Source: Apostichopus japonicus (Eukaryota; Echinodermata; Holothuroidea; Aspidochirotida; Stichopodidae). From it: a DNA stretch of 64,000 nucleotides. The position numbers and the translations under genes were made by a program. The stretch is from contig NC_092583.1 in assembly GCF_037975245.1 (NCBI RefSeq), positions 11,921,764 through 11,985,763 of the forward strand. The letters run 5' to 3'. Positions 21,388 to 32,711 of the stretch are shown piece after piece. Numbering within the stretch: the first letter of the stretch is position 1; each line of letters starts with the position of its first letter. The notes beneath the pieces were generated by a model. The model had not been told where the DNA came from. It saw only the letters and a list, made by a program, of their open reading frames with translations, and ran no database searches.

Positions 21388-24227
21388 CGGAGAACCCAGA
21401 CATGATCCCCTGTGGTAAAGCGACTGTCTACAGTCTACTACATATAGGCTCCTAGCAACGATATCGGTGCAGCCATCAGATACAATGAGTCCTTAAAATG
21501 TTTTTGTTTCCGCTCCTCAATCTTTCACTTTGCGAGGTCAGTTCAAAAGACCACGAGTCTTTACAACTATCGCATAGTTTAGGTCAGAACAATTGTGTTT
21601 ATCATGGGTCGCATTCCTTCGGGGCAGTATGTGATCCTCTCAACTTACTTCAGCCGCTGTTTCTAGCTTTCTACTATGCACAGAAAGCTAGGCTAGGTAT
21701 TTCATATATTACGGTGTGGTAGGCTAGTTGTTATCTTACTATTTAGGTTAATTTTAAATATGCCACAGGCTTTCTCACGATATTGTATGTCCGTAATGAC
21801 ATCAATGCAACAAACTGAAATTATGTTGTAAACGCAACCAGAGTCATGTGAAATCAGTGAATGTAAGAATTTCCTCATTGCAGATTGTAACATAAAAATT
21901 ATTTATATATCTTTTTGAAAACAGCTTTACCACTACATATACACTGAACGAGATGTTTCATTCTTTAATTCAACCCTTCTCAATATTTGAGAAAACTTTG
22001 GGGAGGGTATTGGGATGAGGGCGTGATGTTGAAAGGGCAGGGACGGAGCCTCCAGAAAAGTGCAACTTTTTAGGCTAAGACTATCAACGATGGCTTTCAC
22101 AGCAGCCTTTAGAGTTGAAGTTGATCAAACTAAAACCATCCCTTAACAATACCTATACTTCAATATAATAAATTTTACTTTTAAATTTTCAAATTATGTA
22201 AAAAGTAAATGATAACCATTTATTAAAATACCTGATTATTTTTTTGTTCTTTGTTATGGTGGAAAGTGTCTAGGTGAAGGAATTTTTACAATCTTTAGTA
22301 TTCAGAGGTCATCTGTGTCGTCTCCAACCATGCCAGCAAGTTGAAATGTTTACATTTTTTATTAGAAAATTGAACAGCGTAAGTTACTTTAATTTGTTTA
22401 AAAGAGTCAAAAACGTTACATTATATAAGAAAAGAAACCTCTTTTTTCATGTTGCATGTGAACGTGTTTGAAAATCTTATTTTCTCATTTCTGTATCCAA
22501 ATATGGAGACACAACTCTTTTTTCTTGATTATCATATTTTGACTAAAATATACAGAATATTATTCCACAACACCAAATATAAGTCTTCAATTTTTGCAAG
22601 TGTTATTTGTATTCCACACGTTCACTACTTTAAAGTCTCAGTACTTGTTTGCCAAATTTAAACTTTGACCTTTCCAGCTTACTGCACTAAAAGTTCAGTG
22701 AAAGAGACACAGTTCTATGCAATTTTCATATCAATATTTATTATATTTTTATTGAGTTATCTGTCGTTAAAATGTTGAGCTGAATAAAATTCGCCAGATT
22801 TTTTAACAAGTCGGTAGATTCTACAAACTTCAATCAAAATTTGCAAGCCCCGCCGAACAGATCATGCGCCAATCAAATCTCTCTTTTTTGTTTATGACTG
22901 TTAGGCTTACTTTTACTTTCGTGGCTAGCCTGTCTTAGGTCCCTGCTCTTGTATCTTTCTCTCGGTTTTACCAATCAGCTTGCAAAATTGTGTCATTTCC
23001 TTCCGTTGCAATGAATAAACAGGTATTTTCAGAAATTTCCTCAGTGGAATTGTAAAAAATGGATGATACAAGTATGAAAATCAGTTAAAATCTTGATCGG
23101 GCCGCATGTGTAGACTGTTTTGTTTACATTTGTGTAATGAACATGCTGACATGCGGTCACAGTGATTTTACGGTAAATTGTTTGTGCAATGAGGTCAACA
23201 GAAAATAAATTTTCTCCATAATAAACCTGGTTAGAGTGTATTAAGGAAATGAAACATTGAATCTACTGGAAGTTTGTTTTCCAAAATTCAAACCCGTATT
23301 GAGACTTTAACCAGGAAATATTTGCATATAGAATTAACCTGTCCTTTTGTTAATTGAGGTTAATAATGCTATCCTATTGTTTTGGTTATTTTACAATTTC
23401 ATCATTCTCCACCATGCAATGTTATATTACATATAAAATTGGATACAGGGAAAATTTATAATGCTTCTATGAGTCAAGCAAATTTCTCTTCAGATGACAA
23501 GAATCAGCTTGGAGGTTCTCTGGTGGACGATTTGGTGGACTACATCAAATTGATTGACTACATCGTAACTAATTAAACCAAATAATAGATTGACATCACC
23601 GTCTATCACTTTGGAGATGCTGATATAAGACAAAATAAGTGGTAGGCCTACTGTATGATCCACCCAAAGGGGGAGCTTTACTGGCCCAAAAACCTGGTGT
23701 TCTATTCCCGAAACCTACAGTACACATCTCTCCTACAATGTGATATATTTGTCATTCTTACTTTTTGATACATTTTTCGGACGACCAAATTTACTGTTTG
23801 GATAACCGAACAGTAAAGACTTGGTTGTTGAGGGAGAACCAGAAAAGAGTCCTTAAAAATTTGTCCCTTGATCTAGATAAATCTACGTGGATACAACCAA
23901 TCGGTGCACTGACTCGACCAAAGGCTAACTTTGGAAGCTATTGAATGGTTTCCTGTAATAGGATTGAGATCCACGTTACCTAGATGGAGGTGACCAGAAA
24001 CTTAAAGAGATCAATTCTTTTCATTTCCTTCTGCATCCACAATTTCAAAACGGTTCACAAAATGTTATTTTTTGCTAAAATACTGGATTTTGCAGCGTCT
24101 TATTAGTGCCAAGACATCCTGTCCACAATATGTCTTGGTTGACTGCTTTGGCAAGTCGACTGACTCACACTCGCCACTGGCATACTCTACTGCGAAGTAA
24201 GAACTTTCTAGCAAACCACGCTCGGCA
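21388..24227. other. Convergent intergenic region and 3' UTRs
   Basis: Between the stop codon of TMEM163 (plus) and that of MRPL10 (minus). Candidate plus-strand polyadenylation signals AATAAA lie at 22167-22172 and 22783-22788. No AATAAA or ATTAAA was found on the minus strand close to the MRPL10 stop. No other gene is visible. Confidence 0.5.
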
Positions 24228-27200
24228 TCATACTTCCGTTTCCTCTTTGTTATCTGTGTTGACTTTGCCTTTTGCGAGCTGTTCCAGATTTGTCGCGAGG
24301 TTCTGTTGATTACTTTGGAGGAGAGAGTGAGTTCTACTTAACGACGAATTGAGAATTCCTGCAAGTTGACCGCGTGCTACTTCTAACGATGGTGAGAGAG
24401 AGTATTCCTGCATCTGTTTAGGTGACATGAACCGGTCTTCCACCAAACCTCCTGAAAGATGAACAGAAAGAATGAGACAGAATTCAGAAATGGAATATGA
24501 AACTTTATATAGCACACACATAACAATTATTGGGTACTTTCATTCATCGATTTTAAAATCAAATTTCCTTGGGGTTTTAATTGGCAATCGAGTATGCTGA
24601 AAATTGCTAAACTGATAGCCATGCAGTGTCCTCACCCAGCCAGTTTTACAGCGGTCTTGCAAATTGTTTTTGTCCACCAAAAAATGACAATGTTTTGTAA
24701 TAAATTTACATGATCTCTAGACCAAATAAGAAAAATATTATTCTAGAAAACTCACTGAGCACTGAACCAGTACAAGGATCTTGACAGGCAGTTCTTTATC
24801 CCTGCATAATACACACACAATTCAACTATCGTGGGATCTTAATGCTTAACTTGACCAATCAAAAGTCTCCTCAGAAACCTGCTGACCTTTTGCAAGTTTC
24901 ATGAGCTATGCTCAAGTCAAAGCTGTGTACTGTAATGCTTTTATTACCCTGTGATAATTGATTATAGGACCGTGAGTGAGTTCTATCAGTTTGGTGTTTA
25001 CATCTACCATGAACAGATTGAGAAGAAGGGTGCAGTTCTCACTCAGCCTGTATCTCTACGGCGACATTTGAGAACGAAACGGTTCTCACTATTAAAAAAT
25101 TCTAGGACCAGAGCAAGATGATAGAAGAAATTTATTGGATACACAAAACATTTCAATCAATAAATTGCTTAGGGGCATCTTACGAAACATTTTGTGGTGA
25201 CTTTAGTACATATCTAATGAGTTTAGGGTCATCGCCTAGTCCCTCCACTAGGCATCGATATTGTAATACTGGGAAGCTGAACTGAAAGATATTAGGAAAT
25301 TTTAGCACTCACCTAATAAATGAATCCTTCCAGAACGCTTAGCTACTTTCAAAAGTTCCAGCACAGCCGGTTCCTCGGAGATTACGTACAGATTGAAACG
25401 ATGCAAAATGTCCTCAAAATGTCGGAACTTTGTCTCGTGGATAGCTTCCTGTACAACCTGCATACCCCAAATTTTGACATCCATATTGTGTTTCATTAGA
25501 CGCCTACGTAACCTTATCGTGTCCTCAGCGTCCATCCCCTCATTATGAAATACTGCCACCAGTTTACTGCTCTCCAATGATCGACGGCACATTTTGGCAT
25601 AAAAGGTTTGTGTGGGATTGTCCTGTTGATGAAAATTGGGACATTCAGTAAAAGCAACACAAGAAGAAGGAATTTTCTTTACTATTAAAGGAGATTTTTT
25701 TTCTCATCTAGAGTAGACTGATCATCTGCCAACCTTCATAATCTATAATCTATGAACATTTATTCAACTGGTACTGATAATCTATCAAGACATATTGATA
25801 ATGATATTGACATTTACAAATGGCTATAACTGACCTTTCAATGACAATCTACACAACTTTATAATTGATCAACCAGTATTGATACTAGTCTATGAACATA
25901 TATAAATAAACAGATACTACTGATAATCTATTAACTTGTATTGATGATAAATTGACCCAAAATGATAATGTATATATCAATATTTGATGATAATTTACCA
26001 ACCTTCAATGAAAATCTCTCAACTTCTTTTTTATAATTTGTCATGATCCCATATCGTTAACGTCCTATATTGTCATTCAAACTTCATGATCAAAGAAGTT
26101 AAACATTAACAGCTGCTTTTGTATGGATCAATCATTGGAGGTTTCATTTAGCGTCAAGAATCATGTTAAAGGCTATGACTATTGCCACCAAATATGCCAA
26201 TAGAGGCCACAATTGCTCAAATTGCGACAATAGTTTTACAGACACTCTAAAAGTACTCATCTGCACTGAGATTGTTAATTGTGTATTTTAACATTCCTCC
26301 ATGGCTGGGAATAACTGGAGGATCAGATCCTCAAGGAAAGTACTTTTGCAAACTTCTAGCAAGTTTTGCTCGAATGCTAACATTTGGAGCACCAATATGG
26401 ATGACCTTTTAAGAGGCATAATAAACAACAATGATTATGAATGGTCCTTCAAGAAGGGCTTAAGTTGCCAGGAGACATATATATTGTAAGCAAGGACAGT
26501 AAATTCTGGAAATTTTTGTCACCTGTAGAGGAGGAATACTATCAAACTTAAAATTTGAAAGCAAAAACCATCATGTTACCCTAAACAAAAAACTTGCCAC
26601 TTCATGCCTACAGTATGGGTGGTTACCAATACAAACAATTATGGGATGAACCTTTTGATCTTAATGGCTTCCTGTCAGGTCAGAAAGCTATCCTGAGAAA
26701 AAACAAAACTAAGAGAATAAAGCATTTGGTTCACAAATGAAGAACCATTAAAAGATGCTCTGGATTACTCACAATCTTTGCTTCCAACGACCTTAAGAAA
26801 ACAGTACAAGTTTCTGCCATTGGTCTCAAGTCTTTTGGTTTTTCATACTCTGTTAACTTCATCAGCTTTGCCCTCATAATGTGCATGGGCTTCTTCATTC
26901 TTGTGTTGACTGCTTTCATGGTCCTTATGTGAGTATGAACTGGACACCAGATCGATTGCACTGTGAATACAATTTTGAATCTAGTTATACTATCAGTTAT
27001 TATCAGACACAGTAAGTGCAGAGAAATAAACTAATAGTTTAATTTGAATGATAAAAGGCAAGAATTCTACATGTCTTTCTCTTCTCCATCCACATTTCCT
27101 AATCCCCCCCCCCCACCTCCCAACCAAGGAAAAAAATCATGGGTTCCGATTTCCAAAATTATTTGTTCTGCTCAGGGTTGCTTTCATCTTTGCCATCATT

Positions 27201-28518
27201 GTATATAGCTATTTATGTTACCTTCCAATACTATGCATCAAGCATCAGGCATCTTCTCTGAACTTTCATGCTAGGCATTATCAAATCATGGTTCATGGAG
27301 GGTGCAACATTCTGACTACTGCGTTTACAACAGCCCGACAAAGAGACCGTTAAAAACTTTAAACCAAGGAAAACCTTGCTTCACTTGATCCTGCTTGTCA
27401 CATGAGATTTCACCTTCTAAAAGTCCCATTTTCCATTATAAACCACAAGGCTAATTGTGATGCTGTATTGCTCTGGCCATAGGGTGAATAAGAAATGGCA
27501 CTCCATTCCTCAAGCTGCCAAGCAAATATGATGAATCATAAGAACATTTCCTTATTCGTTTGGCAGTGGGGCAAAGAAGATTGAATCCAATGTTCACTGC
27601 CATCCTTGATAAACTTGTCTGCATGCATGTACAGATTAAGGGATGTGAAGGAAAACAGTGTTGTGGTAGTGGTAAAGTACTGTAATGGCTCCTTGGGAAA
27701 CATTTACATTTTGAGCTTTTGTCTACAGTGACTTATCCCAAACATCCCCCCCCCCAAATAAAAAAATTTACCACCTATGCCACTGTGTTTGTTACTAACC
27801 ATTCCAATCCAATAAATTGTTAGCTAAACACAAATCAGAAAGTACCTGTATACCGAACTGTGACATCAAGAGAAAAATATAATCATCTGTTTGGGCTCAG
27901 GAATTGCGGGATTGACTGTTATTACATCAATTTTTAGCTGTGTTCCATGCTTATTGCCACAGCTCACAATACATATAAAACATAACATGTGGGGTACTTG
28001 CTTGTTTGCAGACTTTGGCTGTTACTGCTTCTACTGTAAGTGTAAGCATGTATTTGGCCTATATAACAAAAAGTGAAGTGAATATCAATCTCAATGAACC
28101 TGTGATTGGTGCTTCGTCTCCATAAGTGATATTGTTAACTCTGAACTCTTAGGCTCGTTGGTATAACCATTAGGCCTAGAACTTGCCTGACTGTTGGCTT
28201 AACTAAGGCTAGGCTATGAGCAAAACATTGTAACACTTCTTAGTGGTTTAGCTATTGCTTTATTACTACTAGTTACTCTGCTGCTAGGTGAACAGCAACG
28301 AATGATTAATTTAATATATGGGCTGGTCAATGACTATCCTATCAATTATGGCTCCACTAGATTGCAATGTATTACTATCAGTTCACTCTCAGTACGACAA
28401 GTTAGACTAGTTTGAAGCCATAATTTCATAAATATTGCCTAAGGGTAGGCCTTTTCTAAGCTAGGCCTAATTTACTTGATTTTCGCATAACCGATACGTC
28501 CCATTGCGTAAACAGCAT
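24228..28518 (-). CDS. MRPL10: Mitochondrial large-subunit ribosomal protein L10 (uL10m)
   Basis: Minus-strand exons join in phase: 26773-26960 (62 codons plus a split codon), 25313-25622 (103 codons) and 24228-24451 (the last 73 residues and stop). Recognisable segments are MRAKLMKLTEYEKPK, matching RQKLMAVTEY in human MRPL10; LESSKLVAVFHNEGMDAEDT with RRRLMKHNM; YVISEEPAVLELLKVAKR with LLGG; and LAGILNSSLSRTHSLLQSN, matching VGGLTCLTAQTHSLLQ. uL10m is the base of the L7/L12 stalk that recruits translation factors to the mitochondrial ribosome. The first exon is tentative: 28476-28518 would give 14 codons in the right phase (MLFTQWDVSVMRKS) and about 254 aa in all, against 261 in human. The basic N-terminus fits a mitochondrial presequence. 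Confidence 0.88.
25715..26030. repeat. Degenerate minisatellite (TGATAATCTATCAA-like)
   Basis: At least ten loose copies of a unit about 20-30 bp long around TGATAATCTATCAACTTGTA, in the MRPL10 intron just upstream of exon 25313-25622. No coding content. Confidence 0.65.
26961..28475. other. MRPL10 first intron (tentative)
   Basis: No supported exon or element. C runs lie near 27105 and 27750. The minus-strand acceptor CAG ends at 26961, directly before the second exon. Confidence 0.4.
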
Positions 28519-30700
28519 GGGCTCGGTGTTTTATAGTGCTCGGAAGATCAGTAGAAAGCTCATTTTTCAGAATAAGTTAAGATAAGAAAACGTTCTCATC
28601 TTGGGAAAGCTATACTTGCCCTTCTTTAAATGTGAAATGGAAGCCATTTGATTGGTTTCGACTTTCGAAGGTCCCCCCAAAAATTGTCGCTGGTTGTACA
28701 ATGAGGTGCTACGCGTTTGCATACCTACGGACATTAGTCATAGTTTACCTACCATAATCGTACATGCGCTGTTGATTTGGGCCATTTTTGAATGTAACGA
28801 AACTTAATAGCGCATGTAGATGTGACACACTGAATTATACTTTGCACTCTGATGTTATGCAGTTGTAATGATATTTTAATTAAAGGGGCTGTGTACATCG
28901 ATGAACTGAACTACAATAATGACATTATTCCACAATATTGTCGGGTGTAAACTCAATCTCAATATAACATATTTAATAATATGATCATCTTCAATTATTT
29001 ATACTGTGCAAACAGGCATATCATGAACGGAGGGGTAAATAGCCTACAAGGCTCGGGTCATCGTCCCCGGCTAGGAAAAATGGGATTTTTTTGATAGTAG
29101 TACATATTTAATGGGATGCTTGGCGTTCAATGTGAACCCTTGTGTCTCGCAGATCCCCGGAACCAAAGTCAGAGGTCACATTGAGTTAAAATCGAACTTT
29201 TGCTGAAACATGAAATTGACATGGAACCTTCACAGGTATATTGGAAGTGTCAAGTACTATCAAAATATGTGGTTACCATGGGAACCGACTTCAAATGTAT
29301 ATTTTAGCGCAATTTTGTGTCACAAACTTTGCCTTAATGACTGGGCCGATTTTCTTCAAACTTGGTGGGAAGATACCCAAGGTGAACGCTTGTGTCTCGC
29401 AGGCCCCAGGTCAAAGGTCAAATTGAGTGCAAATCGATTTTTTGTTTGAACTCCAAGGGGAAACATTGAATTGACATGAAATATGGCGATGTGGTTGCCA
29501 TGGGAACCGAGGTCAACGGTCACGTGGTTAAGTCTCAAATGTATATACAAGTACCCAGTCTTTAGTTAGGCCTACAGGCCTAGTGAAAATGAGGAGCTAA
29601 ACTATAAAAAAAAAAAAAAAAAACATATCTACCTTAAGCCGCACGACCTTGAACCTTAAGTTCTGTTATGGTTCAATTGGCTTAATTGAAATTTCCAAAA
29701 GTGTCTACGTGCCACACAGCCTGTTAGAACTGCGGTCACGCGCGACGCGATGATATCGGCTCCAAAATGGAAAAGTCGCAGTTTTGTAATGCGGTGCATG
29801 TTCATGTCTGGGTCAATGGCCGTATTACGGCTCTGCCCGGTTCTAGCCTATAACTTGTAAACTCTTGTACATGAGTACGCGCGATGTAGGCCTATATACT
29901 GCAATGTGCCTAGGCGCGTAGCCTAGATCTATTCCCTGCGCCTCAAGCGCGCAAGACGGCAAGAGTACAAAGTCGGCCAAGACTTTATGTATAATTACCT
30001 TAATGGGGCATTAGAATCTTTCTGATTGACAATGAGTGGAAGTCTTTATAGTGTTGAAAGTAAATAATAAAACGAACAAAAGAAAAGGGAAACTTTCACA
30101 ATAATCACCATATTAAAAGTATGATTTTGGAGTCACTGACTCCCAGCCCAGTTTTGTTCAGTATACTTATGGTTCACAAAAACAAATGCAATCTTCAAAA
30201 CGGTATTGCCAGCTTGCATAGCTAATGATAAATTTGTTCACTTGAAATCAGTGTTTGCTGGCGATGAGATATATGCAACTAGATTGTCCTCTTGCTTTTA
30301 TTGTTTATCGTGTATATAAACCTATTTTTCCTTGTCTTTTCGCCTCAACTGGTCACTAGCTTCTAATGTCCATCACATGTCATAATGACTCAGTGTTATT
30401 AATTACTACTTGTGCTTCAGTTTTGTATGCCATATGAGAAATAATACAAGAAATCATATTTATTTGTAAACGTAGCTGTAATGTTTTCGTAGCCTACGTG
30501 TAGTGAGTTCAGTGGCTTATTAGTGCTGATTGTGTAACCTACATATGACCAAATCTGGTTATTTATAAACTTCTAGCATTTGCTAGTAAGTACACTCCAT
30601 ACTGACTGCATCGCATGATTTTCTGCGCTTCGAATACGACATTTCCACTGTACAATAAATACATAGCGCTAGTAATCGTACGTTCTGAACGTTAACAGTG
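28519..30700. promoter_or_regulatory. Divergent promoter region, MRPL10 and TMBIM6
   Basis: MRPL10 reads leftward and TMBIM6 rightward from this gap. CpG frequency rises near 29720-29960 (GCGCGACGCGATG, GCGCGTAGCC, CTCAAGCGCGCAAGACGG), unlike the surrounding AT-rich DNA, which is consistent with a promoter. No TATA box was identified. The 29130-29545 repeat occupies the middle. Confidence 0.4.
29130..29545. repeat. Tandem repeat of about 245 bp carrying nuclear-receptor-like half sites
   Basis: Two successive units each begin GTGAAC.CTTGTGTCTCGCAG, contain AGGTCA-type half sites followed by ATTGAGT..AAATCGA, and later CCATGGGAACCGA. Unit 1 starts near 29138 and unit 2 near 29380. Unit 2 holds a perfect direct repeat AGGTCAAAGGTCA at 29408-29420. 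Confidence 0.7.
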
Positions 30701-30808
30701 TATCATTGAAAGTGGCCAGCATAATACTTAATCGCCAGCCGCAATCATCTTATCTACCCATCGTTTGTGAAGAAACTGTAAGTGAATTAGCTTGTGAAGG
30801 AAACGAAG
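30700..30808 (+). other. Candidate TMBIM6 5' untranslated exon
   Basis: TMBIM6's first coding exon starts exactly at its ATG after an acceptor (TTCCAG then ATGG), so an upstream non-coding exon must exist. Two donors fit here: ACT then GTAAGT at 30778, and GAAACGAAG then GTAAGAA at 30809. The left edge is not defined by the sequence. Confidence 0.35.
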
Positions 30809-32031
30809 GTAAGAATTTCTGTGATGGTTATGGTTTGTTTTTTGGGAGGTTTCTTTACCACTAGGACTGGAAGATTGAATTTGGAAGCAAGCTAAGGAAC
30901 ATAGCCGAGGTCTAACGTTAGGCCAACACTATACTATTTAGTCTACAGTAACTTAGTAAGCTTAGTGTGGCTAGGCCAAGCCTACATTCGACTAGTGTAC
31001 TACTACTGTAAATTGAATAAATAATAACTGCAGTGGTAGGTCTGGACTAAAGTTACTATATCTAGCCTAGGATTGGAATAGGACTAACGTCATGCCTTGC
31101 TAACAGTAACAGTGCTACTTAGTCCATTGCTGTAGTTCCTGTACAGGCTGTAGAATGCCATAACATAAGGTTAGGCTTGTTATTGAAAAAAAAAACTGTA
31201 CTGTCTGTACTTGGAATAAATTTACCTGGAATCAAGAATATGGCTAGGAACTCCTAATGATTTGGATACAGTTTTGCATAATTAACAGTAAATTTAATGT
31301 TAGGCTTTCATGATCATTTATCTTGAGGCTCTATCATTTAGTTTGTACTATTGTAGAGACAACTCAGGGAATACACAACTGCACAGCGTGGTAGTGTATG
31401 TTCTACTGATCTATTACCCGCATCTTCTCATCTGTCACAGAGACAGATGACATTCCTTAGTGTACAGATTACATATATAGAATACAAATATATACTTAGG
31501 ATTACTTAGGATTATATAGGCTTAGCTATTCTTAGGATTACTTACAAAGTGACTTTCTATCTACCCAGTATAATAGGTATAGTAACTACTAACAATAGGC
31601 TAACCTGGATAAGGCCTTGGCATCTACCAAGAATGCATACAGTAGATAATACTAATATGATTCACATCCATATACCCGGCCTACAAGTTCACTACCCCAC
31701 AAATTCCTTTCAGTGTTCTTTCCACTTGTTGTTCTGCCCTTAAAAATCTCTGGTTGGAGATTTTGGCACATGTTCTAGGCTAAGCAGTATCTTTCTTGTT
31801 CCATGGTGAGGAACTGTATCTGTATTTCTTCTTGATTGTGCAGGCACTTTGATTGAAATAGCATGCAAATTTAGTATTCTAATCTACTGTAGTCATCTAA
31901 AGTGGGTTACATATTCTAATTCCTACAGTACTTACTGTAGGCATAGATGATATTGCTTGGCCCCTTAAAACACAACTGAGAACAAGATCTCCACCCTAAA
32001 CAATCCCCTCCCCCCACCAAAAATGTTTATA

Positions 32032-32590
32032 CAGGGCTTGAAATAACCCACCGCACCGACGGCAAAAAGCTCTTGTGCCCTTCCTGTTTGCCATGGTGCC
32101 CCTGAAAAATACATCTCTCCGATGGCAAAAGTCCGCCTTCATGACCTTTCTGTTTAGCCATCAAAGCCCTGTACATTGTGTTGTTTTAAATAACTTTGAG
32201 TACTTTTCACCGGAATAATATTTTCGTTTTCGGTGGTGAGTGATTTTATCCACACACGAAAACATACATGTTTGAAAGAAAGGGCACCTTCGGCGAAAGG
32301 CAAACCTGTGTTTAATATTTCAAATGAACAGGTGCTGGGCCTTTCATTTTATATTCGGTGGCTTGACGTTAATCGCGATATATTGCTAAACGATCGACAC
32401 TTCTTTGATTAGACACTTTTAACGTGCATAAAATTTTGAAAAACTTGCATCCACCATAAATGCCGTCAGTGCCCTTAGTCAGATTCATTTAAGCCGTCAT
32501 GCCCTTCCCATTTGCCGTCATGCCCTCCACAATTGGAAACTACCAATGGCATTTTTGTCGTGCCCTTTTTGAGGCTTATGTCAAGCCCTG
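32032..32590. mobile_element. hAT-like miniature element in the TMBIM6 5' intron
   Basis: Inverted ends CAGGGCTTGA and TCAAGCCCTG. The 8-bp flanks are TGTTTATA (32024-32031) and TATTTATA (32591-32598), seven of eight identical. The interior repeats GTGCCCTT and GCCGTCATGCCCT motifs and has no open frame of note. Its right end is 122 bp from the TMBIM6 start codon. Confidence 0.85.
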
Positions 32591-32711
32591 TATTTATATT
32601 ATGTATGTAAATTATCTGTAAGATGTAAATACAATATTTTAAACAATACAGCACTCAGCTACCATGTACAGATAAGCACAAACTAAAATGGAATCTTCCT
32701 TTTAATTCCAG

